A stretch of DNA of 16,134 nt from Actinomycetota bacterium (GTDB lineage: Bacteria > Actinomycetota > Actinomycetes > Nanopelagicales > Nanopelagicaceae), in assembly GCA_009700405.1 (NCBI GenBank), contig WLMD01000025.1, forward strand, positions 1 through 16,134, given 5' to 3'. A program made the position numbers and the translations under genes. The notes beneath the pieces were generated by a model. It ran no database searches. It saw only the letters and a program-made list of their open reading frames with translations, and had not been told where the DNA came from. Below, one piece after another: positions 7,214-14,350 of this stretch (its first letter is position 1; every line of letters begins with the position of its first letter).

Positions 7214-8161
7214 ATGGAAATACGTCGCGCTGGCAATAGCGGTCTATCGGTCTCCCGTTTAGGTCTGGGAACCTGGACCTGGGGTCGTGACACCGATGAA
7301 CATGAAGCAGCTGATCAATGCCGCGCCTATCTAGATGCAGGTGGAAACTTTCTCGATACCGCCGCGACATATGGAGAGGGCGATTCCGAAAGAGTTATTG
7401 GCGGTCTCATTGGCACTCTCTTCAAGAGAGACGATGTCGTAATTGCCACGAAAGCGGGAATTACTTCTGTAGATGGAGAACGCATTAAGAACGCTTCCCG
7501 TCACTCCCTCATTGCCGAATTAGATAAATCCCTTCTTCGTCTTGGAACAGATTTTGTCGATCTTTGGCAGATACACGTGTGGGATCCAACAAATCCACTC
7601 GATGACACATTATCGGCCCTTGATTATGCCTATGCATCAGGCAAAGCACGTTACGTTGGAATTTCGAATTATTCTGGATGGCAAAGTGCGCGAGCAATTA
7701 CACGTCAAGAAGATTTCCCGAGCAAGGCACCCATCGCCACAATTCAAAATGAATACTCTCTTCTCAATCGCCAGATTGAGACCGAAATAATCCCGTGCGT
7801 CACAGAACTTAACGTTGGATTGTTGGCATGGTCGCCACTAGGTCGAGGAGTACTAACGGGAAAGTACCGAAATGGAACTCCCAGTGATTCACGCGCAGCA
7901 AGTTCTCACTTCGCAGCATTCGTTTCCCCATATCTGGATGACCGAAGCAGTCGGATTGTTGAAGCGGTCTGCGTTGCCGCCGAAGGACTTGGCTTCTCTC
8001 CTTTGGAGGTTTCACTAGCTTGGGTACGAGATGCACCTGGCGTAACCAGTGCGATCGTAGGAGCTCGCACTGGTGCTCAACTGCGTGGAATTCTCACTTC
8101 CGAGGAAATATCACTTCCTGCAATTGTTCGTGATGTTCTGAATGAGATTTCTGCGATTTAG
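7214..8161 (+). CDS. Aldo/keto reductase
   Basis: A 315-residue cytoplasmic NADPH-dependent oxidoreductase of the aldo/keto reductase superfamily, the usual length for this TIM-barrel family. The opening MEIRRAGNSGLSVSRLGLGT is typical of the voltage-gated potassium channel beta subunit/YghZ-like branch. The catalytic tetrad is visible as Asp48 (FLDTAATYG), Tyr53, Lys80 (VIATKAG) and His121 (WQIHVWDP). The NADPH-binding part is seen at AWSPLGRGVLTGKY and in the C-terminal AIVGARTGAQL. The substrate, probably a small carbonyl compound or sugar-derived aldehyde, cannot be deduced. It has its own promoter region and is divergent from the phosphatase operon. It converges on the M20 peptidase gene, and their stop codons share two bases. 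Confidence 0.95.
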   Translation: MEIRRAGNSGLSVSRLGLGTWTWGRDTDEHEAADQCRAYLDAGGNFLDTAATYGEGDSERVIGGLIGTLFKRDDVVIATKAGITSVDGERIKNASRHSLIAELDKSLLRLGTDFVDLWQIHVWDPTNPLDDTLSALDYAYASGKARYVGISNYSGWQSARAITRQEDFPSKAPIATIQNEYSLLNRQIETEIIPCVTELNVGLLAWSPLGRGVLTGKYRNGTPSDSRAASSHFAAFVSPYLDDRSSRIVEAVCVAAEGLGFSPLEVSLAWVRDAPGVTSAIVGARTGAQLRGILTSEEISLPAIVRDVLNEISAI

Positions 8162-9498
8162 CAATTCTCCAAGAAATTCTCCAAGACGTGGACACCAAAT
8201 TTCAAACCATCAACAGGTACTCGCTCATCGACGCCATGAAAGAGCGATGCAAAATCAAGCTCTGGTGGAAGCTTCAATGGCGAGAAGCCAAAACCTATAA
8301 TTCCCAAATCCGAAAGCGCCTTATTATCTGTGCCTCCGCTCATTAAATATGGAACGGGAATTCCATCAGGATCTTCGCTAAGTATTGAATTGCACATTGC
8401 ATCTACGAGTGCGCCTTCAAAATCAACTTCGAGGGAGATATCGCGAGTAATGGTTTCAACCTCGATATCGGGTCCTACAAGTTGGCGAATGGTGGCATTC
8501 ATCTCATCTTCGTAACCCGGCAAAAAACGACCATCGATAACCGCTGATGCGCTTTGAGGTATGACATTTGCTTTATAGCCTGCCTCGAGCAGCGTTGGGT
8601 TAGCAGTGTTTTGAAGAGTCGCCCCAATCATTCGAGCCATAGATCCAATTTCAGGCAAGAGTGGTCGTAAATCCTCAGCGTTATATGGCTTTCCAGTTAC
8701 TCGTGCCACTTTTTCAAAGAGAATCCGAACAGTCTTGGTATACCTCTGGGGCCATTCATGATTTCCGATAGTCGTAACTGCTTGAGAAAGGGCAGTAATA
8801 GCGTTCTCGTCATTAATCATCGAACCATGCCCTGCACGGCCTCGAGCGGTGAGCCTCATCCAGTGAATTCCTTTTTGTGCCGCTTCTACAAAGTAAAGCC
8901 TTTTGCCGTTCTCTACAGTTACAGAGAATCCCCCAACCTCAGAGATGGCTTCATTGCACCCCGCAAAAACTTCCGGATGCTCTTTGACCATCCATCGAGA
9001 ACCATAGAGGCTGCCAGCCTCCTCATCGGCAAAGAAAACAAGAACAATTGTCCGAGGGGGTTTGTATCCAGATCTCGCCCATTTTCTGGCAACAGCCAAA
9101 ATCATCGCATCCATATTCTTCATATCTAGCGCGCCACGTCCCCAAATCATTCCATCGCGAATCTCTCCACCAAAGGGATCCATCGACCAATCATCGGCAT
9201 TTGCAGGAACAACATCTAAATGACCATGAAGAACCAGTCCTGGTCTTTCCATATCTGATCCACTAATTCTTGCGACAACATTGCATCGTCCTGGAGCTGA
9301 TTCATAGACCGTGGAAGCGATGCCAACCTCTGCCAATTTAGAAACTACGTAATCCGATATTGCCTTCTCGTCGCCTTTACCATCACCATAATTAACGCTG
9401 GGAATACGGATCATCTCTTGGCATAAAGTGATGACATCTGATTCAAGTGCTTCCCGCTCTGTTTGGGTCGCTGTTGATGCAAGGTGGCTAGTAGTCAT
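8158..9498 (-). CDS. M20 family metallopeptidase (M20/M25/M40 type)
   Basis: A 446-residue zinc hydrolase related to dipeptidases, succinyl-diaminopimelate desuccinylase (DapE) and ArgE. The metal site is clear: His93 and Asp95 in VLHGHLDVVP, the bridging Asp125 in GRGALDMKN, the general-base pair Glu159-Glu160 in FFADEEAGS, and a late His in SLFHGVDE. A lid/dimerisation domain lies between about residues 200 and 330. Relatives in actinobacteria are annotated as dipeptidase or M20/M25/M40 hydrolase; the exact peptide or acyl-amino-acid substrate is unknown. I chose the ATG at 9498 because AAAGGTGAG lies about 10 bases upstream; the frame stays open upstream to 9666 but that runs across the tRNA gene. 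The last residues contain a repeated LENF/LENC from a 12-bp tandem duplication. Confidence 0.94.
   Translation of the reverse strand: MTTSHLASTATQTEREALESDVITLCQEMIRIPSVNYGDGKGDEKAISDYVVSKLAEVGIASTVYESAPGRCNVVARISGSDMERPGLVLHGHLDVVPANADDWSMDPFGGEIRDGMIWGRGALDMKNMDAMILAVARKWARSGYKPPRTIVLVFFADEEAGSLYGSRWMVKEHPEVFAGCNEAISEVGGFSVTVENGKRLYFVEAAQKGIHWMRLTARGRAGHGSMINDENAITALSQAVTTIGNHEWPQRYTKTVRILFEKVARVTGKPYNAEDLRPLLPEIGSMARMIGATLQNTANPTLLEAGYKANVIPQSASAVIDGRFLPGYEDEMNATIRQLVGPDIEVETITRDISLEVDFEGALVDAMCNSILSEDPDGIPVPYLMSGGTDNKALSDLGIIGFGFSPLKLPPELDFASLFHGVDERVPVDGLKFGVHVLENFLENC
8163..8186. repeat. Perfect 12-bp tandem duplication at the M20 C-terminus
   Basis: AATTCTCCAAGA occurs twice back to back (8163-8174 and 8175-8186). 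It is in frame on the minus strand and duplicates a Leu-Glu-Asn element at the very end of the peptidase. It looks like a recent slippage event that leaves the reading frame intact. Confidence 0.85.
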
Positions 9499-9545
9499 GG
9501 CGTATGTTCTCACCTTTGTGAAGAGATTGTTGGGGACTTCCTCGG

Positions 9546-9573
9546 GTTTATCGAGAGGTTTATCGAGAGGTTT
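9546..9573. repeat. 12-bp tandem repeat (2.3 copies) in the M20/tRNA-Leu gap
   Basis: The unit GTTTATCGAGAG is present at 9546-9557 and 9558-9569, followed by a further GTTT. It lies in the untranslated leader side of the M20 gene and directly before the tRNA-Leu -35 box. It has no recognised function. Confidence 0.85.
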
Positions 9574-9601
9574 TGTGCCTTTCGCTGTGCGTTGATACCC
9601 T
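9573..9601 (+). promoter_or_regulatory. tRNA-Leu promoter
   Basis: TTGTGC at 9573-9578 and TACCCT at 9596-9601 are separated by exactly 17 bases, and TGA directly before the -10 gives an extended -10 element. Predicted initiation is about 9608, six bases before the mature tRNA 5' end. Confidence 0.55.
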
Positions 9602-9613
9602 TGCACCTCACTC

Positions 9614-9697
9614 GTCCGGGTGGCGGAATTGGCAGACGCGCTAGCTTGAGGTGCTAGTCCTCGCAAGGGGTTCGGGGTTCAAGTCCCCGTTCGGACA
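9614..9697 (+). tRNA. tRNA-Leu (anticodon GAG)
   Basis: An 84-base class II tRNA with all arms visible. The acceptor stem pairs GTCCGGG with TTCGGAC, including two G-U pairs, and the discriminator is A at 9697. The D arm contains GGCAGACGC. The anticodon stem CTAGC/GCTAG encloses the loop TTGAGGT, giving anticodon GAG, which reads CUC (and CUU) leucine codons. A long variable arm (CCTC-GCAA-GGGG) and the T arm GGGGTTCAAGTCCCC confirm the leucine type. The CCA tail is not encoded (CAC follows the discriminator). It stands alone between the divergent M20 gene and the ABC operon. Confidence 0.96.
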
Positions 9698-9850
9698 CAA
9701 GTTAGAAATACTAAAATCGACAAAATTTGATAACAAAAATTAATCTAATTTACCCTCGCAATTTACCTTCACTTCTTGGACAGCGTACCCAATCTAGGCA
9801 ATGATAAAGAAACGATTTACCCCTTGCAATAAATAAAGAAAGGTACATAC
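9698..9850 (+). promoter_or_regulatory. AT-rich leader and probable promoter of the ABC importer operon
   Basis: This 153-base gap is AT-rich and holds no gene and no clear tRNA terminator. The best promoter candidate is TTGGAC (9776-9781) with AATGAT (9800-9805) at an 18-base spacing, which would give a leader of about 40 bases. A purine-rich AAGAAAGG ends 7 bases before the GTG at 9851 and serves as the ribosome binding site. The promoter boxes are a weak match and other assignments are possible. Confidence 0.35.
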
Positions 9851-11038
9851 GTGTCTAAGAAACTCAAAGTTATTTCTGCAGCCGCAGGAATTGTTTTAGC
9901 ATCTACTGCACTTGCAGTTATGCCAGCAACTGCTGGCGTTAACGCATCAAAGGCCACATCGGCCGCAAGTTTTGGCGGTATCGGAAACCTGATTAAGGCC
10001 GCTAAAAAAGAAGGAACACTCAATCTCATTGCAACTCCACGCGATTGGGCAAACTATGGCGCGGCCATGGACATCATGACAAAAGCCTTCGGAATAAAAA
10101 TAGTTAGCGACAATCCCAATGGATCTTCGGCTCAAGAACTCGCTGCGATTCGTACGACTAAGAACATGGAAAAGATGCCTGATGTCGTTGATATCGGTCT
10201 TTCATATGTTGCTGACGCAGGCGGTCTCTTCGCCAATTACCGAGTACAAACATGGAATGACATCCCTAAAATTTGGAAGAGCCCAGTAGGTAATTGGTAC
10301 GGTGCATACACAGGTTCAATCGCTATGTGTTACGACACGTCAGTATCCCCTGCTCCAACCTCGATAGCGAGCCTAGACAACATCGCATACAAGAATATGT
10401 TTGCTATTCAAGGCGATCCAACAGCCGCACAGCAGGCTTTGATTTCAGTGTTTGCTGTCTCTGTTGCCATGGGTGGAAGCGTGAAGAACATTCAACCAGG
10501 CATCGATTTCTTCCATAAATTGAAGTCACAAGGCATCTACGTTCCAGTGGTTGCAGATCCAGCAGCCTTCGCTGCCGGATCATTCAAGATTTTCTTGACG
10601 TGGGACTACAACGCGCCTGGCTTTATTGCCACCGCAAAGAGTGCATTAGGTAAAACCGTAAAGTGCACCTATCCGAAAGATGCACTTGTTGCTGGAACTC
10701 CTTATGTTCTTGCAATCAACAAGACAGCTCCTCATCCAGCTGCCGCACGCCTTTGGGAAGAACTCATGTTCTCTAAGACCAACGGTAAATTGGCTGAGGA
10801 CCTAACCGCAGCGGATCTTGCTCTTCCACCAGCTGAACTCTTTGCTCTCGTAATGGGTGGCCAGAATGTATTTGTGAGTAGTGGAGCTACGCCAATTACA
10901 GATGCTGCAATGAAAGACAAGGTCGCACCTCCGACTTCTTTGATAGTTCCTAGCGGGATGCCTAAGTCGGTTCTGCCTACTTTGGCTCAACAGACAGTGG
11001 CAATCACGAAGCTAAAAACTGCTTGGTCGAAAATCTAA
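9851..11038 (+). CDS. ABC transporter extracellular solute-binding protein
   Basis: A 395-residue secreted binding protein, the ligand-capturing part of the ABC importer encoded immediately downstream. A classic Sec signal peptide is visible: basic start SKKLK, hydrophobic stretch over about residues 7-24, then small residues (PATAG, NASKA) with probable cleavage between about residues 27 and 34. There is no cysteine near it, so it is not a lipoprotein. The mature part resembles the class of binding proteins for iron, thiamine, polyamines or phosphonates (AAKKEGTLNLIA at the N-terminus, GDPT near 188-191, TWDYN near 250-254). Only two cysteines remain (Cys160, Cys272), which could form a disulfide. 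The substrate is not determinable from the sequence. The GTG start has a good AAAGG ribosome binding site. A strong hairpin lies 22 bases past its stop. Confidence 0.9.
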   Translation: MSKKLKVISAAAGIVLASTALAVMPATAGVNASKATSAASFGGIGNLIKAAKKEGTLNLIATPRDWANYGAAMDIMTKAFGIKIVSDNPNGSSAQELAAIRTTKNMEKMPDVVDIGLSYVADAGGLFANYRVQTWNDIPKIWKSPVGNWYGAYTGSIAMCYDTSVSPAPTSIASLDNIAYKNMFAIQGDPTAAQQALISVFAVSVAMGGSVKNIQPGIDFFHKLKSQGIYVPVVADPAAFAAGSFKIFLTWDYNAPGFIATAKSALGKTVKCTYPKDALVAGTPYVLAINKTAPHPAAARLWEELMFSKTNGKLAEDLTAADLALPPAELFALVMGGQNVFVSSGATPITDAAMKDKVAPPTSLIVPSGMPKSVLPTLAQQTVAITKLKTAWSKI

Positions 11039-11042
11039 CTAC

Positions 11043-11951
11043 GTGTCCTTAACGACAACGAAGCGGGCCGGCTCCCTTAAAACAGGAGTCGGTCCGCTTC
11101 ATTTCGCAAACAAGGGTAACTCCTATAAATCCGCACTTCCCCTATTGCCTTTCTTCGCTTTCATCGCATATTTCTTAGTGTTTCCTTTAACTTTCATAGT
11201 CCGAGATGCATTCTTAGATAACGACGGAAAATTCACTTTCGAAAATTTTGCCGAATGCTTTAAGGGTGTATATGGGCATTCATTCTTCGTATCGATTCAA
11301 CTCTCCTTCATTTCAGCCGCTATCGGCGCCGTCGTAGGCGCCCTGATTGCGAGTGCGATCGTTAAAACCGGAAGTAGATTCAGGAAAGCTACGGCCGCAT
11401 CAGCTTCAGTTCTCGCAAATACAGGTGGAGTTCCCCTCGCCTTTATGTTTCTTGCAGGCTTTGGCACTGAAGGATTAGTAACCAGGGCGCTCAAATTTCT
11501 GGGCTGGAATATCTATGGTGGAACCTTCACGCTTTTTTCCTCAGCCGGCATCATCTTGGTCTATTCATTCTTCCAGATACCTTTAATGGTTCTCATTTTT
11601 TCCCCGGCTTTAGAAAATGTCAGACCGGAATGGCGTGAAGCAAGTGATTCACTAGGTGGCACTCGTTTGACATATTTCCGACGAGTAATGGTGCCTCTAC
11701 TATTCCCGGCCTTTATATCCACTGCATTGTTGTTGTTTGCTAATTCTTTTTCTGCTTACGCAACAGCGCGAGCGATGACCGCGGGCACTCTCCCGCTCAT
11801 GCCTTTACTCATAGGGAACTTGGTCGATGGCAATGTAATCGCCAACCAGCAGCACCTTGGTCAAGCAATGGCGGTGTGCATGATTGGGGTTTCCATTATT
11901 GTTATGAGCATCTATGTCTTAGTTCTGCGTTTTTCAAAGGTTAAAAGATGA
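11043..11951 (+). CDS. ABC transporter permease (first subunit)
   Basis: A 302-residue inner-membrane subunit of the importer. The hydrophobic segments are at about 31-53, 83-107, 118-140, 164-186, 217-238 and 275-296, giving the six helices expected of the PotB/CysT-like type. The cytoplasmic EAA loop that docks on the ATPase is visible at about 199-220 (EASDSLGG, then RRVMVPLL). The start is the GTG at 11043, four bases after the binding-protein stop, without a Shine-Dalgarno site. No better start exists before the first helix, so translation is probably coupled. Codons 7-19 form one side and loop of a strong hairpin. The 3' end overlaps the next permease by ATGA. Confidence 0.93.
   Translation: MSLTTTKRAGSLKTGVGPLHFANKGNSYKSALPLLPFFAFIAYFLVFPLTFIVRDAFLDNDGKFTFENFAECFKGVYGHSFFVSIQLSFISAAIGAVVGALIASAIVKTGSRFRKATAASASVLANTGGVPLAFMFLAGFGTEGLVTRALKFLGWNIYGGTFTLFSSAGIILVYSFFQIPLMVLIFSPALENVRPEWREASDSLGGTRLTYFRRVMVPLLFPAFISTALLLFANSFSAYATARAMTAGTLPLMPLLIGNLVDGNVIANQQHLGQAMAVCMIGVSIIVMSIYVLVLRFSKVKR
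11061..11099 (+). promoter_or_regulatory. Strong GC-rich hairpin between binding-protein and permease genes
   Basis: AAGCGGGCCGGCTCC (11061-11075) pairs fully with GGAGTCGGTCCGCTT (11085-11099): 15 base pairs, two of them G-U, around a nine-base loop. It begins 22 bases after the binding-protein stop and lies inside the first codons of the permease. Only three T bases follow nearby, so it is a poor intrinsic terminator. By analogy with malE-malF-type operons it may protect the 3' end of the binding-protein mRNA or reduce permease expression. The structure is seen; its role is inferred. Confidence 0.7.
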
Positions 11952-12727
11952 AACAAAAACTCAATCTGAGTAACCGTATCGTTTTGCTCGCTGGCGGCGC
12001 CTTCTTTATCTTTCCGATGCTTGCTGCATTTGAGTTTTCTTTGCGGACTAATGAAAGTAAGTCATATGGCTTCGACAATTTCCGATGGATTTTTGAACAG
12101 GATGGCTTTAAGTCAAACCTGAGCGTTTCCTTTCGGTTGGCACTTGTCACCGCTATTTGTGTTCTAGTGTTGATGGTCCCCACTGTTGTTTACCTCCATC
12201 TAGGAGGTGCCCGCTGGAAACGTCTCGTTGAATTCATTTGTCTCGTACCTTTGGTGGTCCCGGTAATTTCTTTCGCATTAGGAGTTGGAACAGCTTTCCC
12301 AATCTTCCTGCAATCCACTGTCTATGAGCTCTCTTTCTTGTACGTGATAGTTTCGCTTCCTTACACGTATCGAGCTCTAGATGTAGGACTATCTTCTATT
12401 CCTTTGTTGACCTTAGTGGAGGCATCGCGTGCTTCTGGTGCATCCATGCGACAAACATTGATGTACGTGATCATTCCAACAATTCGAACCGCCGTGAACG
12501 GAGCAATCTTCTTGGCAATTGCTCTCTCTTTAGGTGAATTCACGCTAGCTGTCTTATTGCATTGGGACACATTCCCAACCTGGATTGCGAATGTTTCGCA
12601 AGGACATGTCTTAAACGCAATCGCTCTCTCGGTACTCTCCCTCTTCGGTGCGTGGGTAGTTGTCATGATCTTTGCCCTTGCTCCCAAATCTCTTCGCTCG
12701 AACAAAATACAGGAGGCAACAAAGTGA
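11948..12727 (+). CDS. ABC transporter permease (second subunit)
   Basis: A 259-residue membrane subunit of the PotC-like type, pairing with the preceding permease. The first helix is at about 10-30, followed by others near 62-84, 94-115, 127-140, 182-204 and 225-246. The EAA loop is at about 158-179 (EASRASGAS, then MYVIIPTIR). The ATG lies in a four-base ATGA overlap with the previous gene, with AAAGG seven bases upstream as ribosome binding site. Its own stop overlaps the next start as GTGA, so the three genes are translationally coupled and should be made in fixed proportion. Confidence 0.93.
   Translation: MKQKLNLSNRIVLLAGGAFFIFPMLAAFEFSLRTNESKSYGFDNFRWIFEQDGFKSNLSVSFRLALVTAICVLVLMVPTVVYLHLGGARWKRLVEFICLVPLVVPVISFALGVGTAFPIFLQSTVYELSFLYVIVSLPYTYRALDVGLSSIPLLTLVEASRASGASMRQTLMYVIIPTIRTAVNGAIFLAIALSLGEFTLAVLLHWDTFPTWIANVSQGHVLNAIALSVLSLFGAWVVVMIFALAPKSLRSNKIQEATK
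12711..12716 (+). promoter_or_regulatory. Perfect Shine-Dalgarno site deciding the ATPase start
   Basis: AGGAGG lies seven bases before the GTG at 12724. It fixes the ATPase start there and not at the in-frame ATG at 12562, which lies inside the permease gene. It is the only full-consensus Shine-Dalgarno site I found in this operon. Confidence 0.8.
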
Positions 12728-13779
12728 TATCCGAAAACAGAGTCTCAGTTGAACTCAAAGGACTTCGAAAAGTTTACGGAACTGCCGTTGCTCTAGATAA
12801 TTTCAGCCTTGACATTGCTCCTGGCGAACTTGTCGCATTGCTTGGTCCATCAGGGTGCGGAAAGACCACCGCATTACGCATTCTTGCTGGATTAGATACC
12901 GATCATGAAGGTCAAATTATTATCAATGGCAAAGACATTGCGAGTATCCCGGCCAATAAACGAAATATGGGCATGGTCTTTCAAGCGTATTCGCTCTTTC
13001 CAACTATGACCGTTTTGGAAAATGTTGCATACGGATTGCGTGTGAGAAAAGTTGATCGAGAAAAGAGAAACAAGAAAGCTCAAGAATTGTTAGACCTGGT
13101 TGGCCTTGGAGAAATGGGCGCCCGATTGGGCCATCAGCTTTCAGGCGGCCAACAACAGCGTGTGGCTCTAGCGCGAGCACTAGCAATTCAACCCAACGTT
13201 CTTTTACTCGATGAACCACTTTCAGCATTGGATGCACAAGTACGGACCCAATTGCGAGATGAAATTAAACGCATCCAAATCGAGGTAGGAACCACAACCT
13301 TGTTTGTAACCCACGATCAAGAAGAAGCAATGGCTATTGCTGATCGCGTAGGAGTGATGCGGCATGGCGTCCTAGAGCAATGCGCACCACCCCAAGAGGT
13401 TTACCTCAACCCTGCAACTGTAAAAGTTGCCAAATTTGTGGGAGCGATGAACTTGATGCCAGTAGAGATTCTTTCGTCTTCATCGGTCAGTATTTATGGG
13501 CAGAGTGTTGCTTTGCGAGAAGGCGGAAACGTGGCTGGAACGATGGCCTTGGTGCGTCCTGAACAACTCTCCCTCGCCTTGGCAAAGACCCAAGGCCGAG
13601 CCTCTGCAACGGTTTTTAATCTCACCTTCCTTGGGCCTTTGACTCGCATTTCAGTACGAATGACAGGAGATGCACGTACTTTGTTTGTCTCTATGCCAAG
13701 CTCGGCGGCGTTGGAATTTGTAGCAGGTTCGCTCGTTGATGTTCGTGTTCTTGCTACATCGGTGCTGCTAGACGCATAG
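12724..13779 (+). CDS. ABC transporter ATP-binding protein (PotA/FbpC-type)
   Basis: A 351-residue cytoplasmic ATPase that drives the importer. The Walker A motif GPSGCGKTT is at 41-49, the Q loop at Gln87 (VFQAYSLFP), the signature LSGGQQQR at 139-146, Walker B LLLDEP at 160-165, the D loop at SALD, and the switch His197 in VTHDQEEA. After about residue 235 comes the regulatory TOBE-type domain (LVRPEQLSL, then LGPLTRISV), typical of polyamine, iron and sulfate importers. It starts with GTG in a GTGA overlap with the second permease. The apt gene begins 10 bases after its stop, so the operon appears to continue. Confidence 0.95.
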   Translation: MISENRVSVELKGLRKVYGTAVALDNFSLDIAPGELVALLGPSGCGKTTALRILAGLDTDHEGQIIINGKDIASIPANKRNMGMVFQAYSLFPTMTVLENVAYGLRVRKVDREKRNKKAQELLDLVGLGEMGARLGHQLSGGQQQRVALARALAIQPNVLLLDEPLSALDAQVRTQLRDEIKRIQIEVGTTTLFVTHDQEEAMAIADRVGVMRHGVLEQCAPPQEVYLNPATVKVAKFVGAMNLMPVEILSSSSVSIYGQSVALREGGNVAGTMALVRPEQLSLALAKTQGRASATVFNLTFLGPLTRISVRMTGDARTLFVSMPSSAALEFVAGSLVDVRVLATSVLLDA

Positions 13780-13789
13780 AATTCGTTAC

Positions 13790-14320
13790 ATGATTACCCT
13801 CGCGGAATCTCGCGAACTTATCCGGGAGATTCCTGATTACCCGTTGCCGGGTATTAGGTTTCAGGATCTCACTCCCCTGTTAGGTCATGGGGAAGGATTC
13901 GCCTGCGTAGTGCAAGCGTTAGAGCCTCTAGTGAAAGATGCAACACTTATTGCAGGAATTGAAGCGCGCGGTTTCATTTTTGCAGCGGCGCTAGCTAAAT
14001 CATTGAATTTGGGTTTTGTCCCAATTCGCAAAGCAGGCAAACTCCCACATGTAACAATTGAAGAGAGTTACGGCCTTGAATACGGGAGCGATGTCTTGCA
14101 AATTCATACTGATGCATTTACACAGGGGTCTAGGGTGCTTCTACTTGATGATGTTTTGGCAACCGGTGGCACAGTAGTCGCCGCATCTACACTTATTTCA
14201 CGACTTGGCGGATCAATAGTTGGCGCAGCAGCAGTATTGGAGATTTCTGGACTTGGCGGACGCGAACGCTTCCAAGAAAAACACCCAAATATTGGTTTTG
14301 ATTCGTTGTTTCTGGTCTAA
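13790..14320 (+). CDS. apt: Adenine phosphoribosyltransferase
   Basis: A 176-residue purine-salvage enzyme, close to the usual 170-185. It converts adenine and PRPP to AMP in the cytoplasm. The APRT pattern is complete: DYPLPGIRFQDLTPLL near the N-terminus, GIEARGFIF (56-64), VPIRKAGKLPH (77-87), the flexible-loop element YGLEYG (94-99) and the PRPP-binding site LLLDDVLATGGT (117-128). The ATG at 13790 follows the ATPase stop by 10 bases and lacks a clear Shine-Dalgarno site, so it probably depends on the upstream transcript. In many actinobacteria apt lies between secF and relA; here it sits with a transporter and thymidine kinase. Xanthine phosphoribosyltransferase is the only other realistic call and is less likely. 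Confidence 0.92.
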   Translation: MITLAESRELIREIPDYPLPGIRFQDLTPLLGHGEGFACVVQALEPLVKDATLIAGIEARGFIFAAALAKSLNLGFVPIRKAGKLPHVTIEESYGLEYGSDVLQIHTDAFTQGSRVLLLDDVLATGGTVVAASTLISRLGGSIVGAAAVLEISGLGGRERFQEKHPNIGFDSLFLV

Positions 14321-14350
14321 ACCTCACTCACAACCTGGCAGGATTAGCCC

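Noticed and set aside
9499..9666. N-terminal extension of the M20 frame by 56 residues
   Set aside because: It runs antisense across the tRNA-Leu gene and encodes the tandem repeat as KPLDKPLDK. The ATG at 9498 has a ribosome binding site and begins the family-like part.
12562..12723. 54-residue extension of the ATPase
   Set aside because: It lies inside the second permease in another frame. AGGAGG before the GTG at 12724 and the family start point to the shorter protein.
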